Positions 17,303 to 26,449 of a stretch of DNA of 64,000 bases are shown here, one piece after another. The stretch spans positions 1,240,001 through 1,304,000 of the forward strand of contig OZ239982.1 in assembly GCA_965197005.1 (NCBI GenBank), read 5' to 3'. Under the pieces are notes generated by a model that had not been told where the DNA came from, did not search any database, and saw nothing but the letters and a program-made list of their open reading frames with translations. Source of the DNA: G965197005 sp965197005 (GTDB taxonomy: Bacteria; Pseudomonadota; Gammaproteobacteria; Pseudomonadales; Oceanobacteraceae). Both the position numbers and the translations under genes were made by a program. Numbering within the stretch: the stretch's first letter is position 1; each line of letters begins with the position of its first letter.

Positions 17303-17893
17303 TTAATCAATAAAATAAAAACTTTTTTCATTCGGTGCCGCTTCATCTCTTACCCGTTTTTTTTGAGCGGCACTAATAGGGCTAGCAGGTGCATTGGCAC
17401 TACGCATGGAAGCACGGCAATCAACATTGGTGCGACGATTATTTACCATCTGTAAGCAATTTCTAAAGCCTTGATCAATCACTACTTCCATAATGGTTTC
17501 TACACTGCCATCTGCCATAACATCGGCAGAGACCACACGACCACCATTCATATAAGCCTGCACCACACTGTTAAAACGATCATCTTTAATCGCCATATCC
17601 CGCACGGTGGTTTCTCCATTTACATTAAGACCATACAAACGCTCCGCCAAAGCACGATAAGCGTCCATTTTAGATGCTCTCACTGCCAATAACTTGCGTT
17701 GAGCCTCACTATAGCGTTTGTTTTTTAATGCCATACCATAACCGACAACACGAATAGTTAAAGGCGCAATAGGATCTATCTCTTGTTCCACTGGTTGCAG
17801 ATAAGACTCTCGATTATCGGATTTTTTATTAAAACTACTGCATGCAGTTAAGGATAACGAACCGATAATACAAAATAAGAAAAAGTGCTTCAT
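17303..17893 (-). CDS. flgP: flagellar lipoprotein FlgP (LPP20 family)
   Basis: An outer-membrane lipoprotein of the LPP20/FlgP family, 196 residues from the chosen start. The signal peptide ends in the lipobox LTAC, putting the lipidated Cys at residue 18. The LPP20 domain covers about 45-160, with RVVGYGMA, RKLLAVRASKMDAYRALAE and QGFRNCLQMV. I chose the ATG at 17893 because GGAG sits 6 bp upstream of it; the ATG four codons earlier (17905) overlaps that site. FlgP supports the outer-membrane part of polar flagella in Vibrio and Campylobacter. It heads a flgP-flgT pair; no flgO is adjacent. Confidence 0.88.
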   Translation of the reverse strand: MKHFFLFCIIGSLSLTACSSFNKKSDNRESYLQPVEQEIDPIAPLTIRVVGYGMALKNKRYSEAQRKLLAVRASKMDAYRALAERLYGLNVNGETTVRDMAIKDDRFNSVVQAYMNGGRVVSADVMADGSVETIMEVVIDQGFRNCLQMVNNRRTNVDCRASMRSANAPASPISAAQKKRVRDEAAPNEKSFYFID

Positions 17894-18071
17894 AGTTAGC
17901 TCCACATAAAGAAAAAGAATAAAAATTACCCGTAGGTAAATAGACTAGTTAAGTTATCGGCAAGCAAAAAAATTATTTAGTGCTGATTTTTATTTTTTAT
18001 CAAATTAATCTGTCATTCAGGTTTTAATGGTTTTTCTGGTATGCTTTAAAAGGAATAAATCGGAATTAAAC

Positions 18072-19226
18072 ATGCTTAAACAAATAGAAGAGAACAGTTT
18101 TTTAGTCGGCGGTGCAGTCCGTGATAAATTATTGGGCATTAACGCCAAGGATAAAGACTGGGTAGTGGTAGGTTGTACCCCAGAGATGATGCAGGCAGCA
18201 GGTTTTATTCAGGTTGGAACAGATTTTCCTGTCTTTTTACACCCTAAAACCCAACAAGAATACGCCCTTGCAAGAAAAGAGCGCAAAATAGGTAATGGAC
18301 ACAAGGGATTTGACTGTGAATTTGATACACAGGTCAGTTTGGAGGAAGACTTACAACGCCGTGATTTAACCATTAATGCCATGGCATTAGATAAAAACAA
18401 CCAGCTTATTGACCCTTATTCAGGTTCTCAAGATTTACATAACAAACAATTACGACACGTTTCCTCTGCCTTTAGTGAAGACCCTTTACGTATTTTGCGT
18501 TTGGCACGATTTTATGCACGTTTTCAACATTTGGGCTTTAGTATTAATGCAGAAACTCAAGCACTTTGTATACAAATGGCACAACAGGGAATGCTTGAAC
18601 ATCTTGTTGCCGAGCGAGTATGGCAAGAAACCAAACGTGCCTTGGCAGAACCCCATGCAGATGCCTATTTTATTGCCCTAGAAAAAATGCAAGCAATGGC
18701 ATTTTGGTTTGTAGAGCTACAAACATTATGGCAAGCAAACCACTCTCACCAAAGCCTTTTAACCCTAATTCAAAGCAATACTTTTAATGTGAAGCATAGG
18801 TTAAATTGGGCGGCATTAACTCAGTATTTACAAGCACAACCGCTTAAACAATTACAACAACGTTTAAAAGTGCCTAATACCCATAGTGAACTCGCCTCCC
18901 TAGCCTGTCGCTGGCGACAACAAGCTCAGCAAGGTGCAAATCTAGAGCCGCAGCAGCTATTAACACTTTTTAATCAATTTGATGTTTGGCGAAAACCCCA
19001 GCGTTTTAATGATTTTTTACTGCTATGCCAAGCAGATCAACAGGCTAAAGAAAAACAGCCGATTAATCCCTACTTACCTGCTCAATTTTATTTACAGCTA
19101 TTAGATAAACTACGACAAATAGACGTACAACAATTTATTGCACAGGGTGCAAAAGGGGCGCAAATAGGTGAACGATTACAGCAAGCCAGATTACACTGCA
19201 TTTGCCAATTTAAAGAAATAAAATAA
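18072..19226 (+). CDS. cca: CCA-adding tRNA nucleotidyltransferase
   Basis: A 384-residue class II CCA-adding enzyme that builds or repairs the tRNA 3' CCA end. The nucleotidyltransferase motif GGAVRD is at residues 13-18 and the metal-binding DxD is Asp27/Asp29. RRDLTINAMA and SEDPLRILRLARFYAR are the following conserved motifs. I chose the ATG at 18072 over one 15 codons upstream because GGAA precedes it and the N-terminus then matches known enzymes. The C-terminal part is helical, with no HD phosphohydrolase motif, so it is shorter than the 412-residue E. coli form and probably lacks the phosphatase and phosphodiesterase activities. Confidence 0.93.
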   Translation: MLKQIEENSFLVGGAVRDKLLGINAKDKDWVVVGCTPEMMQAAGFIQVGTDFPVFLHPKTQQEYALARKERKIGNGHKGFDCEFDTQVSLEEDLQRRDLTINAMALDKNNQLIDPYSGSQDLHNKQLRHVSSAFSEDPLRILRLARFYARFQHLGFSINAETQALCIQMAQQGMLEHLVAERVWQETKRALAEPHADAYFIALEKMQAMAFWFVELQTLWQANHSHQSLLTLIQSNTFNVKHRLNWAALTQYLQAQPLKQLQQRLKVPNTHSELASLACRWRQQAQQGANLEPQQLLTLFNQFDVWRKPQRFNDFLLLCQADQQAKEKQPINPYLPAQFYLQLLDKLRQIDVQQFIAQGAKGAQIGERLQQARLHCICQFKEIK

Positions 19227-19474
19227 AATCAAAATTCAATTAAAATCATTTGGTTATAAATACAAGACAAACAAAAAGATTAATATTTTTTACATACTAT
19301 GCGGTGTTAGTTTTTTATTTTAAATACACTTAATTTCATAAAGTCATTAAAAAACACATTTATTTACTTTGTGTATTTATTGTTCTTGCGCTTTAATAAA
19401 CAAAGAGAAACACACACAAAAGTCGGTGTTAATTACAAACACATACCAACATACCTATAAACTAGAGATTTACC

Positions 19475-20251
19475 ATGAAAAAACAACTTGTTGCTATCAT
19501 GCTGTGCATATCTACCTACAGTTTTTCTGCTCCTGAATTAAAAGGAACACCAGATGATTTAAAGCATTTTTTATATCCAGATGAACGCATTATTAGTATC
19601 AGTGCGACTGCCCAAGAAAAAGCCTATTCTGATAAAGCCACAATTAATCTTATCATTACAACAGAACAAGAAAAACTGGCAGATGCGATTGTTGAAAATA
19701 GCAAATTACGAGAAAAAATAACCGTATCATTAATGAAAAATGGCATTAAACCTAAACACATTAAAAGCTCTAAATTTTCATCTTCGCCAGAATATGGTTG
19801 GTTTGGACAAAAACCCACCAGCTATAAAGTGATTAATCGTATGGCTATTTCTATTTTCCATTCTCAACATATGCAAAACATTGCACAGCTTGCAGATAAA
19901 AATGAAGCCATAGAATTGTCTAACACCTTATTTGAGCATACAAAAAAAGCCGCCTATCAGCAAAAGATAAAACGTCAGGCACTACAGGATATCCTGCAGC
20001 AAAAGAAATTTTATGAAAAATCATTAAATATAAAACTATCTGCAGTTAACGTGGTTAATGTTAAAACAAGTCACCATGCAACAAATGGGGCATTATTGTT
20101 AGGCAATGTTGTTATGAGGAGCAAACAGCAAGAAAGCAAAAGTAGCCGCTTTTCTTCTATCGCAAAGTATGCAGAAAAACCCTACCAAAGCTCTTTTGAT
20201 GAGGTTATTTACGAGGCCACTTTAAGCGTCGATTTTAAAATTGAAAAATAA
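19475..20251 (+). CDS. periplasmic SIMPL-domain protein (DUF541)
   Basis: A 258-residue exported protein. The signal peptide (about residues 1-19) ends near SFSA, followed by a SIMPL/DUF541 domain that begins IISISATAQEKAYSDKATINLIITTEQ, the characteristic start of the family. The domain continues with a coiled segment around 150-185 and ends with YEATLSVDFKIEK. Related proteins (YggE-like) are reported to affect oxidative stress responses, but the activity is unknown. AGAGA precedes the ATG. It appears monocistronic, with a 248-bp AT-rich upstream gap in which I see no clear site. Confidence 0.85.
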   Translation: MKKQLVAIMLCISTYSFSAPELKGTPDDLKHFLYPDERIISISATAQEKAYSDKATINLIITTEQEKLADAIVENSKLREKITVSLMKNGIKPKHIKSSKFSSSPEYGWFGQKPTSYKVINRMAISIFHSQHMQNIAQLADKNEAIELSNTLFEHTKKAAYQQKIKRQALQDILQQKKFYEKSLNIKLSAVNVVNVKTSHHATNGALLLGNVVMRSKQQESKSSRFSSIAKYAEKPYQSSFDEVIYEATLSVDFKIEK

Positions 20252-20272
20252 GCATAACACTTAAAAAAAGCG

Positions 20273-20854
20273 CTAAAACTGTATCTCTATTTTAGTGTGA
20301 TAAAACTGGTTCATAAACTCTGCCATTATCACTGCAGTCAATCCCCAAATATGATATTGCTCAAAATCATAGCTGGGGATTTTCATTTTAGCATGGGTAA
20401 AAAAACCAACAGGAGGCTGAGTAAAAAGACGTAACGGCGTGGTAAATACCGCATCAAGCTCATCTTCATTAATACTCAATGGTGTATTTTCAGCAATCAC
20501 ACCTAAAATAGGCGTGACTAAAATACCTAACTTAGAGACCACCTGATTTAAAGCCCCTATTATCTGTACCGACTCAGGTAAAATACCCACCTCTTCATAA
20601 GCCTCTCGTAAAGCCGTTTGCTCAATACTGCTATCATCAATATCCACCTTACCCCCTGGCAATGCGACATCGCCTTGGTGTGTCTTCATATGTTTAGCCC
20701 GTCGGGTAAGCACCACTTTTGGCTCAGCAGATTCGGTAATGGCAATTAATACCGCAGCCTGAACTAAATCTGTCTGAGCAATCACACGAGGAGTAATAGA
20801 TTGATATTTAGCCTGCAAGTGAGAAGTAACAGAAGTTTGAGAAAATATATTCAT
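20273..20854 (-). CDS. CoA pyrophosphatase-type Nudix hydrolase
   Basis: A 193-residue Nudix hydrolase of the NudL/CoA-diphosphatase group. The segment HQGDVALPGGKVD at about residues 62-74 carries the subgroup's UPF0035-like motif next to the Nudix box, which continues TALREAYEEVGI. The catalytic Glu pair lies in REAYEE. It likely splits CoA or related dinucleotides into 4'-phosphopantetheine and adenosine phosphate. It begins 3 bp after the stop of the NIF3-like gene (TAG CCT ATG), so the two are translationally coupled. Confidence 0.87.
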   Translation of the reverse strand: MNIFSQTSVTSHLQAKYQSITPRVIAQTDLVQAAVLIAITESAEPKVVLTRRAKHMKTHQGDVALPGGKVDIDDSSIEQTALREAYEEVGILPESVQIIGALNQVVSKLGILVTPILGVIAENTPLSINEDELDAVFTTPLRLFTQPPVGFFTHAKMKIPSYDFEQYHIWGLTAVIMAEFMNQFYHTKIEIQF

Positions 20855-20857
20855 AGG

Positions 20858-21181
20858 CTATCTAATATCAAACAGTTCAAGTACATCAAATGCGGGCTCT
20901 TCATACGGATGAGCTAATTTTAAAGCGGCAATCGCACCTTTGATATGTTCCTTTTCACATAGCATTTCAACTCGATATTCAGGCAATACATGTAATTTTT
21001 CTAATTCCCCAATAGCAGGTTGTGCCTTTGCATTAGGATAAAACTGCCCCTGCCCTAATACTTGCCAGCAGCATTTTTGATAATGACCTAACTGCCCTGC
21101 GCCCGCTGAAAATAAGGCTTGTTTTACTTGTTCTACGGCATCTTGAGGACAAAAAAAGGTGATTTTATAGTATCTGGACAT
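20858..21181 (-). CDS. NIF3/YqfO C-terminal-like small protein
   Basis: A 107-residue protein with the fold of the CutA-like middle domain inserted in long NIF3/YqfO proteins, here standing alone. The beta-alpha pattern YYKITFFCPQDAVEQVKQALFSAGAG and the terminal HPYEEPAFDVLEL are hallmarks. In proteobacteria these short proteins are annotated as NIF3 family or YqfO-like. The function is unknown; metal or nucleotide sensing is often guessed. It is first in a two-gene unit with the Nudix hydrolase. Confidence 0.82.
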   Translation of the reverse strand: MSRYYKITFFCPQDAVEQVKQALFSAGAGQLGHYQKCCWQVLGQGQFYPNAKAQPAIGELEKLHVLPEYRVEMLCEKEHIKGAIAALKLAHPYEEPAFDVLELFDIR

Positions 21182-21372
21182 GACATCTCTCTTTGTTTGT
21201 CAATAAAAGTAATATCATAATACAAATGCCATTTAAAACGAATAACTCATTGTGCTAGTAGACAGCGTAAAAAAACACTTGATTAGGTTGCTCAATTAAA
21301 AGAATGCACAAATCTTAGATTAAAGGAATAATGTCGGCTTTGTTTTAACCCATACGAGTATTTAGTCTATTT

Positions 21373-22242
21373 ATGAGCAGTCCTTCTTTATTTCAATTTC
21401 CAACTTTTGCACAGCTGTCTCCAGAGTTGGCAAAACGCCCAATAAAAAGCCTTAAATTTACTCTACGCAAAAAACACTGCGAAAAACAAATAAAGGAATT
21501 AGAAAACTATGCCAATAAAAGTCCATTTGCATGCCAGTTTTTATCTCGTTATCACGGTATACCTTATAGCCTAATTCATTTATTTATTAACAAACAGTTT
21601 AATCGGCAGCAACGTCTTAATGCGCTATTGCACAATTTACAACAAAGTGAACATTACTTTTCTAGCCAGCTACTAGATAAGCACCAGCTTAAAATATGCC
21701 AAATAAATGAATCGCTCTCTCTTGTTTTAGAATCCAACCCCCTGTGTATGGACGAAGGCTTTTGGTCTTTCTCTTTATACAATGAAAAAGCAGTGCTGTT
21801 GTATAACACCACCTTTGCTTTTTTGCCTGACAATGCATTGGTTATTACTTCAACTCAAGGCTCTAACAAAGCAGATGCCAAAGATATTATGCGCCAACTT
21901 ACCAAACAAATGCATGGGCTGCGTCCACAGCAATTTGTTATTTGGCTTATACAAACACTAGCACAAAAACTTCAGATTAAACAACTGTATGGCATTGCCC
22001 AAAATCAGCATATTAAAGTTCGAGGTGCACTTAAAAAACGCATTACCATAGACTATGATAAAACGTGGCAAGAATACGGCGGCAAGTTAAACCCACAAGG
22101 TTATTGGCAACTCCCTTTAGAAAGCATACAAAAACCGCTCTCAGAAGTTGCTGCCAAAAAGCGAGCCATGTACCGTCGGCGTTATGAACTTCAAACGCAG
22201 CTAATTGCAGACTTAAACCAAGCACTAAAAAACCTCTTATAA
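21373..22242 (+). CDS. VirK/YbjX family protein (DUF535)
   Basis: A 289-residue soluble protein of the DUF535 (VirK/YbjX) family. Recognisable segments are LSRYHGIPYSLIHLFINKQF at residues about 57-76, DEGFWSFSLY, the central STQGSNKADAKDIMRQLTKQMHGLRPQ and the C-terminal KKRAMYRRRYEL. In enterics related proteins influence resistance to antimicrobial peptides and virulence factor export, but the biochemical role is not known. It overlaps the convergent comF gene by 6 bp. The flanking upstream gap of 190 bp shows no site I can name. Confidence 0.85.
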   Translation: MSSPSLFQFPTFAQLSPELAKRPIKSLKFTLRKKHCEKQIKELENYANKSPFACQFLSRYHGIPYSLIHLFINKQFNRQQRLNALLHNLQQSEHYFSSQLLDKHQLKICQINESLSLVLESNPLCMDEGFWSFSLYNEKAVLLYNTTFAFLPDNALVITSTQGSNKADAKDIMRQLTKQMHGLRPQQFVIWLIQTLAQKLQIKQLYGIAQNQHIKVRGALKKRITIDYDKTWQEYGGKLNPQGYWQLPLESIQKPLSEVAAKKRAMYRRRYELQTQLIADLNQALKNLL

Positions 22243-22986
22243 CACCCTTGCAATCGCACACACACCTACCTGCGCAGCCCCCTGCTGCTTAAGCAACCAA
22301 GCAGCACGTTCAATGGTTGCGCCTGAGGTAATAACATCTTCTAAAATAAGCCAATGCCCTGTTATTTTTTGTTGAGGATTGTTTATATGTAGGTGTTTAC
22401 GCAAATTTGCACGCCTTTGTTTGGCAGTAAGTAGTCGTTGCTCTTTTGCACCTTCAAAAACAAAAACATTTGTATGTAGCTGTATGTGCGGCAACATCGT
22501 CAAACGCTTAGCAATAAGCAGCATGGGATTAAAACCTCGTTGCCATAATTTAGAACGGCTTGATGGAATAATACAAATATGCTCGCAAGCATTTAAACCA
22601 GCACCTTGATATTGCATAAAATAATCTGCAAAAAATGTTGCCCAAGCTAGACGACGCTGATCTTTAAGCTCTTTAATCCAAAAGCTAATTGGGCTTTGAT
22701 AAGCAAAAATGCAAGATGTATAGGCATAACTAGGTGGTGACTGCTGACACTGACCACATATTTTCATCTCATCGGACCTGTTCTCTAGCGGCAAACTACA
22801 TTGACGGCAAACCTTAGTGCCCTTAGTTAAATAAGGTAATGCAGCCTCACAATGAGAACACAATAAAGCACGCCCCGAGACTGGCTCTAAACAAAGTTTA
22901 CAGGGGTGCAATGATACAAACCGTACTAATTTTAAACAGTTGTATCGAATAAAAGCTATTTTTTTTGACCAGTTAAAATATTTCAT
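22237..22986 (-). CDS. comF: ComF family phosphoribosyltransferase-like protein
   Basis: A 249-residue ComF-type protein. The N-terminal zinc-ribbon region has paired Cys motifs CKLC, CSHC, CRQC and CGQC between residues 29 and 82. The C-terminal phosphoribosyltransferase-like domain carries LILEDVITSGATI, the PRPP-binding motif, near residue 215. ComF proteins take part in DNA uptake in competent bacteria; the comEC gene at 46.9 kb supports that this strain may have uptake machinery. The start at 22986 lacks a strong ribosome site. It is divergent from bioB, 40 bp apart. Confidence 0.88.
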   Translation of the reverse strand: MKYFNWSKKIAFIRYNCLKLVRFVSLHPCKLCLEPVSGRALLCSHCEAALPYLTKGTKVCRQCSLPLENRSDEMKICGQCQQSPPSYAYTSCIFAYQSPISFWIKELKDQRRLAWATFFADYFMQYQGAGLNACEHICIIPSSRSKLWQRGFNPMLLIAKRLTMLPHIQLHTNVFVFEGAKEQRLLTAKQRRANLRKHLHINNPQQKITGHWLILEDVITSGATIERAAWLLKQQGAAQVGVCAIARVL

Positions 22987-23026
22987 TATGCTTTATAAAA
23001 ACAATGAAAGAACGAGAGAGTACAGT

Positions 23027-24091
23027 ATGACCTATAACCCTAGTCAAAAACAAATACGCCACAACTGGGCAATTGAAGAAGTTTACGACTTACTTAATCT
23101 TCCCTTTAACGAGCTGCTATTTCAAGCACACTGTGTACACCGACAACACTTTGAAGCCAATCAGGTACAGGTCAGCACCCTACTTTCCATTAAAACAGGT
23201 GCTTGCCCTGAAGACTGCGCTTATTGCCCCCAAAGCGTCCGTTATGACACCAAATTAGAACGCCAAAAATTACTAGAAGTCGAAGCTGTTATTGAAAAGG
23301 CCAAAGCCGCAAAAGCCGCAGGTAGTGAACGCTTTTGCATGGGGGCGGCTTGGCGCTCTCCCAAAAAACGTGATATGCCTTACGTTCTTGCCATGATTAA
23401 AGGGGTAAAAGAAATCGGTTTAGAAACCTGCATGACCCTTGGTATGTTAGATGCAGAAAAAGCCCAAAGTTTGGCAGAGGCAGGGCTTGATTATTACAAT
23501 CATAATCTAGATACCTCACCTGAATATTACCAACAAATCATCACCACCAGAACCTATGACAATCGCCTTGAAACCATAGAAAATGTCCGTGATGCAGGTA
23601 TTAAAGTTTGCTCTGGTGGCATTTTGGGCATGGGCGAAAGCAAACGAGATAGAGCGGGCTTATTACAAGCCCTTGCCAACTTACCTACCCACCCAGAATC
23701 CGTACCCATCAATCAATTAGTTAAAGTGGCAGGTACTCCCCTTGAACATGCAGAAGACCTAGATCCTTTAGATTTTATTCGGATTATTGCCACGGCGCGC
23801 ATTATGCTACCAAAATCCTATGTGCGCCTAAGTGCAGGGCGAGAAGAAATGAGCGATGAAATGCAAGCCATGTGTTTTTTTGCAGGAGCCAACTCCATTT
23901 TTTATGGAGAATGCCTACTAACCACCCCAAATCCTGCTGCCAATAAAGACCAAGCTCTATTTAAACGCCTAGGCATTAATCAACAACGCCACGTTAGCCA
24001 TAAACCTAAAAACCTGAATGAAATTTTAGCGCAATCCATCAAAGACCAAGAAAACACAGCAGAAAGCCTATTTTACAATGCAGCAGGATAA
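23027..24091 (+). CDS. bioB: biotin synthase
   Basis: A 354-residue radical SAM enzyme that inserts sulfur into dethiobiotin. The [4Fe-4S]/SAM motif is CPEDCAYC with Cys60, 64 and 67. YNHNLDT, CSGGILGMGE and the SAGREEM segment (Arg ligand of the [2Fe-2S] cluster) are all present. An ATG 29 codons upstream (22940) is also in frame but would run through the comF start; the ATG at 23027 gives the normal family length and has GAGAG upstream, so I prefer it. No other bio gene is adjacent. Confidence 0.95.
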   Translation: MTYNPSQKQIRHNWAIEEVYDLLNLPFNELLFQAHCVHRQHFEANQVQVSTLLSIKTGACPEDCAYCPQSVRYDTKLERQKLLEVEAVIEKAKAAKAAGSERFCMGAAWRSPKKRDMPYVLAMIKGVKEIGLETCMTLGMLDAEKAQSLAEAGLDYYNHNLDTSPEYYQQIITTRTYDNRLETIENVRDAGIKVCSGGILGMGESKRDRAGLLQALANLPTHPESVPINQLVKVAGTPLEHAEDLDPLDFIRIIATARIMLPKSYVRLSAGREEMSDEMQAMCFFAGANSIFYGECLLTTPNPAANKDQALFKRLGINQQRHVSHKPKNLNEILAQSIKDQENTAESLFYNAAG

Positions 24092-24146
24092 GGTTAAAAA
24101 ATACAAAACAATGTCTAAAAAGTCAGGTTAAATTTGTAGTAATAGC

Positions 24147-24175
24147 TTGAAAAAAACTTTTATTATGTGTATATT
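24147..24175 (+). promoter_or_regulatory. sigma-70 promoter of the mini-rod/zincin cassette
   Basis: TTGAAA (24147-24152) and TATATT (24170-24175) are separated by exactly 17 bp, a near-ideal sigma-70 arrangement. The transcript would begin around 24182, giving a leader of about 30 nt before the GGAGG/ATG at 24202-24214. This also argues against an upstream TTG-type start for the small gene. Confidence 0.7.
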
Positions 24176-24211
24176 TTAGGCAACAATCTTGTATTCCTTA
24201 CGGAGGTTCTC

Positions 24212-24466
24212 ATGATTAACTTAGGTACCAGTGTCGGTTCTACCCTAACCAATGCAGCAAGCAGTATTTCTGATTCAGTTAAAGAAGTACGCAAAGCCTC
24301 TCAACATGTGGCATCTAGCACCATCGTTCGTCCTGTTGAAGGCACTGGAGAAATAACCAAACCCATGCTTAATATGAAAGAAAGTGCTAATTTAGTTGCC
24401 GCTAATGGCAAAGTCATTAAAGCGGCAGATGAACAGCTAGGTAGCTTATTAGATACTCAAGCATAG
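24212..24466 (+). CDS. 84-residue protein resembling a miniature flagellar rod/hook protein
   Basis: An 84-residue protein from the ATG at 24212, preceded by an excellent GGAGG (24202-24206). Its last 35 residues match the C-terminal helix of flagellar axial proteins (FlgE/FlgG/FlgF type): compare MLNMKESANLVAANGKVIKA here with the familiar MVNM-E---AYEANAKVI pattern, followed by ADEQLGSLLD like ADEMLQTLLN. Its N-terminus (SVGSTLTNAASSISDSV) is the kind of Ala/Ser helix also found at axial-protein N-termini. The whole central domain of a rod protein is missing. So it looks like the two D0-type helices alone. It precedes the zincin gene by 23 bp and shares its promoter. The function is unknown; the family link is my reading of the pattern. 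Confidence 0.65.
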   Translation: MINLGTSVGSTLTNAASSISDSVKEVRKASQHVASSTIVRPVEGTGEITKPMLNMKESANLVAANGKVIKAADEQLGSLLDTQA

Positions 24467-24489
24467 GTTAGCGCAATTTTGTAAGCATT

Positions 24490-25419
24490 ATGGCTGTTAA
24501 TATTTCTTCACATGGGGCACTACTTGCCGATTACACAGGGCAAGTATCACGCATTGCCAATAGCGAACGTATTAATCAAACTCAGCATCAGGATAAAAAA
24601 CCAGATGTTGAGTTTTTGCCGCGCAAACAAATAAATACTAATGATGATTACCAAGAGGTATCACGCTACCAGCAAGTATTTCAACAAGCACGTATTCAAC
24701 GCCAAAATATCCACAAATTAAAATCTGAAAAGCACAACAACCCTACCCAACAAGCTAATCTTAAAACAGATAAAAGCGAAGATAAAAACACTCAAAAGAA
24801 CCAACTTACAAAAAAAGCAGAAGAAAATAAAAAGCACATTGAGCAACAAAAAATTGCTCAGCTTAAAGCTCGTGATTTAGAGGTTAAACAACATGAAATG
24901 GCTCATATGGCAGCAGGAGGGCAACATGCAGGCTCTGCTCATTACAGCTATACAAAAGGACCCGATGGCGTGCAATATGCCGTCTCTGGAGAAGTGTCTG
25001 TAGACATATCTAAAGAGCAAGACCCCAGCAAAACCATTGCCAAAATGCAACAAGTTCAACGAGCTGCCCTAGCCCCTGCTGAACCTTCTGCCCAAGATCG
25101 TCAAGTGGCTGCTTTTGCTGCACAACAAATTAACCTTGCCAATGCAGAACTACAAAAACAAGATAAAAATAAAACAGATAAAACACAGCCCCATTTAGAA
25201 AAAAGTAACTTAAAAGAGCAACAAACAGATAAATCGGACGATGCTAAAAAATCTGATAAAAAAGCCAAAGCAGAGAAAAAGAAACAAGCAGAAAATAAAA
25301 GCCAAACCGACTATATTGCCCTATATAACAAACGTCGCCAAGAAATCTATGAATTTTTGCAAAACGTATTACAACAACCCCAAAAACCTCAAAGCCCCTT
25401 ATTACGTGAAAAAGTATAA
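24490..25419 (+). CDS. SprA-related putative metalloprotease (CJM1_0395 family)
   Basis: A 309-residue protein of the SprA-related group. The central domain (about residues 120-220) contains QHEMAHMAAGG, a HExxH zincin motif with His135, Glu136 and His139, then the family signature YTKGPDGVQYAVSGEVSVDIS and later RAALAPAEPSAQDRQVAA. The flanks (about 1-115 and 220-275) are charged, Lys/Gln-rich and low-complexity. There is no signal peptide. Substrate and third zinc ligand are unknown. It is cotranscribed with the mini-rod protein. No terminator follows; a small CATAGC/GCTATG dyad at 25512-25528 lacks a T-run. Confidence 0.8.
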   Translation: MAVNISSHGALLADYTGQVSRIANSERINQTQHQDKKPDVEFLPRKQINTNDDYQEVSRYQQVFQQARIQRQNIHKLKSEKHNNPTQQANLKTDKSEDKNTQKNQLTKKAEENKKHIEQQKIAQLKARDLEVKQHEMAHMAAGGQHAGSAHYSYTKGPDGVQYAVSGEVSVDISKEQDPSKTIAKMQQVQRAALAPAEPSAQDRQVAAFAAQQINLANAELQKQDKNKTDKTQPHLEKSNLKEQQTDKSDDAKKSDKKAKAEKKKQAENKSQTDYIALYNKRRQEIYEFLQNVLQQPQKPQSPLLREKV

Positions 25420-25672
25420 ACTATAAAATAATAAATACGTTTCCGTTAATGACTTTATCTTATTAATTTTCATACTGTTAATTTTAGTCTATCTTAAAAC
25501 AAGCCGTAATCCATAGCGGCAAGCTATGCTTAGCAATATACAAATATAGTCACAGTTAGAGCCTTTTATTTTTTATAACCAAAAAGAATATAAACCAATC
25601 GTTAAGTTATTTCTAAAAAAGCAGTTTCCTTGATATTGTTTGCACCTAATCTCACTTAAATTAGGTAACACA

Positions 25673-26449
25673 ATGAAATTATTAATAAAAATATTATTTT
25701 CTCTATCGGTTTTAGTAAACTTGAATGTGGTATTTGCAGACAGTCTATTCAATAAAATTAAAACTAAAGGCACAGTTATCATTGCCACCGAAGGAACTTA
25801 TGCTCCTTTTAGTTACTATGATAAAAATGGAAAATTAACGGGTTATGATGTTGAAATAGCCCGTGCAGTAGGTAAACAATTAGGTATTCATATCGTCTTT
25901 AAACAAACCCAATGGGACGCAATGTTAGCAGGTCTAAATAGCCAGCGTTTTGATGTGGTTGCAAATCAAGTGGGATTAACCACTGCTGAACGTCGTGCTA
26001 AATATGATAGTAGCAGTGCTTATAGTTATTCTGGTGCTGTTGCTGTAATGCGTAAAGATAGCCCATCTATTGATTATTGGCAGGCAATTAAGGGATTAAA
26101 ATCGGCACAATCATTAAGCAGTAATTATAGTGAGTTGGCAAAAAAGCATGGTGCAACGCTTGTTGCTGTCGATGGACTGGCTCAGGCATTGCAGTTAGTT
26201 AAGCAACGTCGTGTAGATTTAACCATAAATGACAACCTTGCCATATTAGATTTCCTAAAAAAACAACCTCATGCAGGTATAAAAATCGTTCTCCATAGCA
26301 AACAAAAAACAGCAGCAGGATTTATTTTTAATAAGGGTTATCAACAAAGTATTGCTTTATTTAACAAAGCATTAGAAGAATTACGTCAAGATGGCACATT
26401 GCAGCGCATTGGTGAGCAATTTTTTGGGGAAGACATCAGTGTTAAATGA
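25673..26449 (+). CDS. amino-acid ABC transporter substrate-binding protein, cystine type
   Basis: A 258-residue periplasmic binding protein of family 3 (TcyJ/FliY-like). The signal peptide ends VVFA, about residue 22. The mature start DSLFNKIKTKGTVIIATEGTYAPFSYYD and ELTGYDVEIARAVGKQLG region match the cystine/polar amino-acid group. I chose the ATG at 25673, which has TAGGTAA upstream, over a TTG 11 codons before it. It is first of a three-gene transporter and overlaps the permease gene. Cystine is inferred from the strong resemblance of the neighbouring ATPase to TcyN; other polar amino acids are possible. Confidence 0.85.
   Translation: MKLLIKILFSLSVLVNLNVVFADSLFNKIKTKGTVIIATEGTYAPFSYYDKNGKLTGYDVEIARAVGKQLGIHIVFKQTQWDAMLAGLNSQRFDVVANQVGLTTAERRAKYDSSSAYSYSGAVAVMRKDSPSIDYWQAIKGLKSAQSLSSNYSELAKKHGATLVAVDGLAQALQLVKQRRVDLTINDNLAILDFLKKQPHAGIKIVLHSKQKTAAGFIFNKGYQQSIALFNKALEELRQDGTLQRIGEQFFGEDISVK

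Noticed and set aside
22900..23030. BirA operator between comF and bioB
   Set aside because: A TTGTA half-site is visible near 22939, but no matching second half at the right spacing.
25512..25528. CATAGC/GCTATG dyad after the zincin gene as terminator
   Set aside because: No T-run on either strand and only 6 bp; likely chance.
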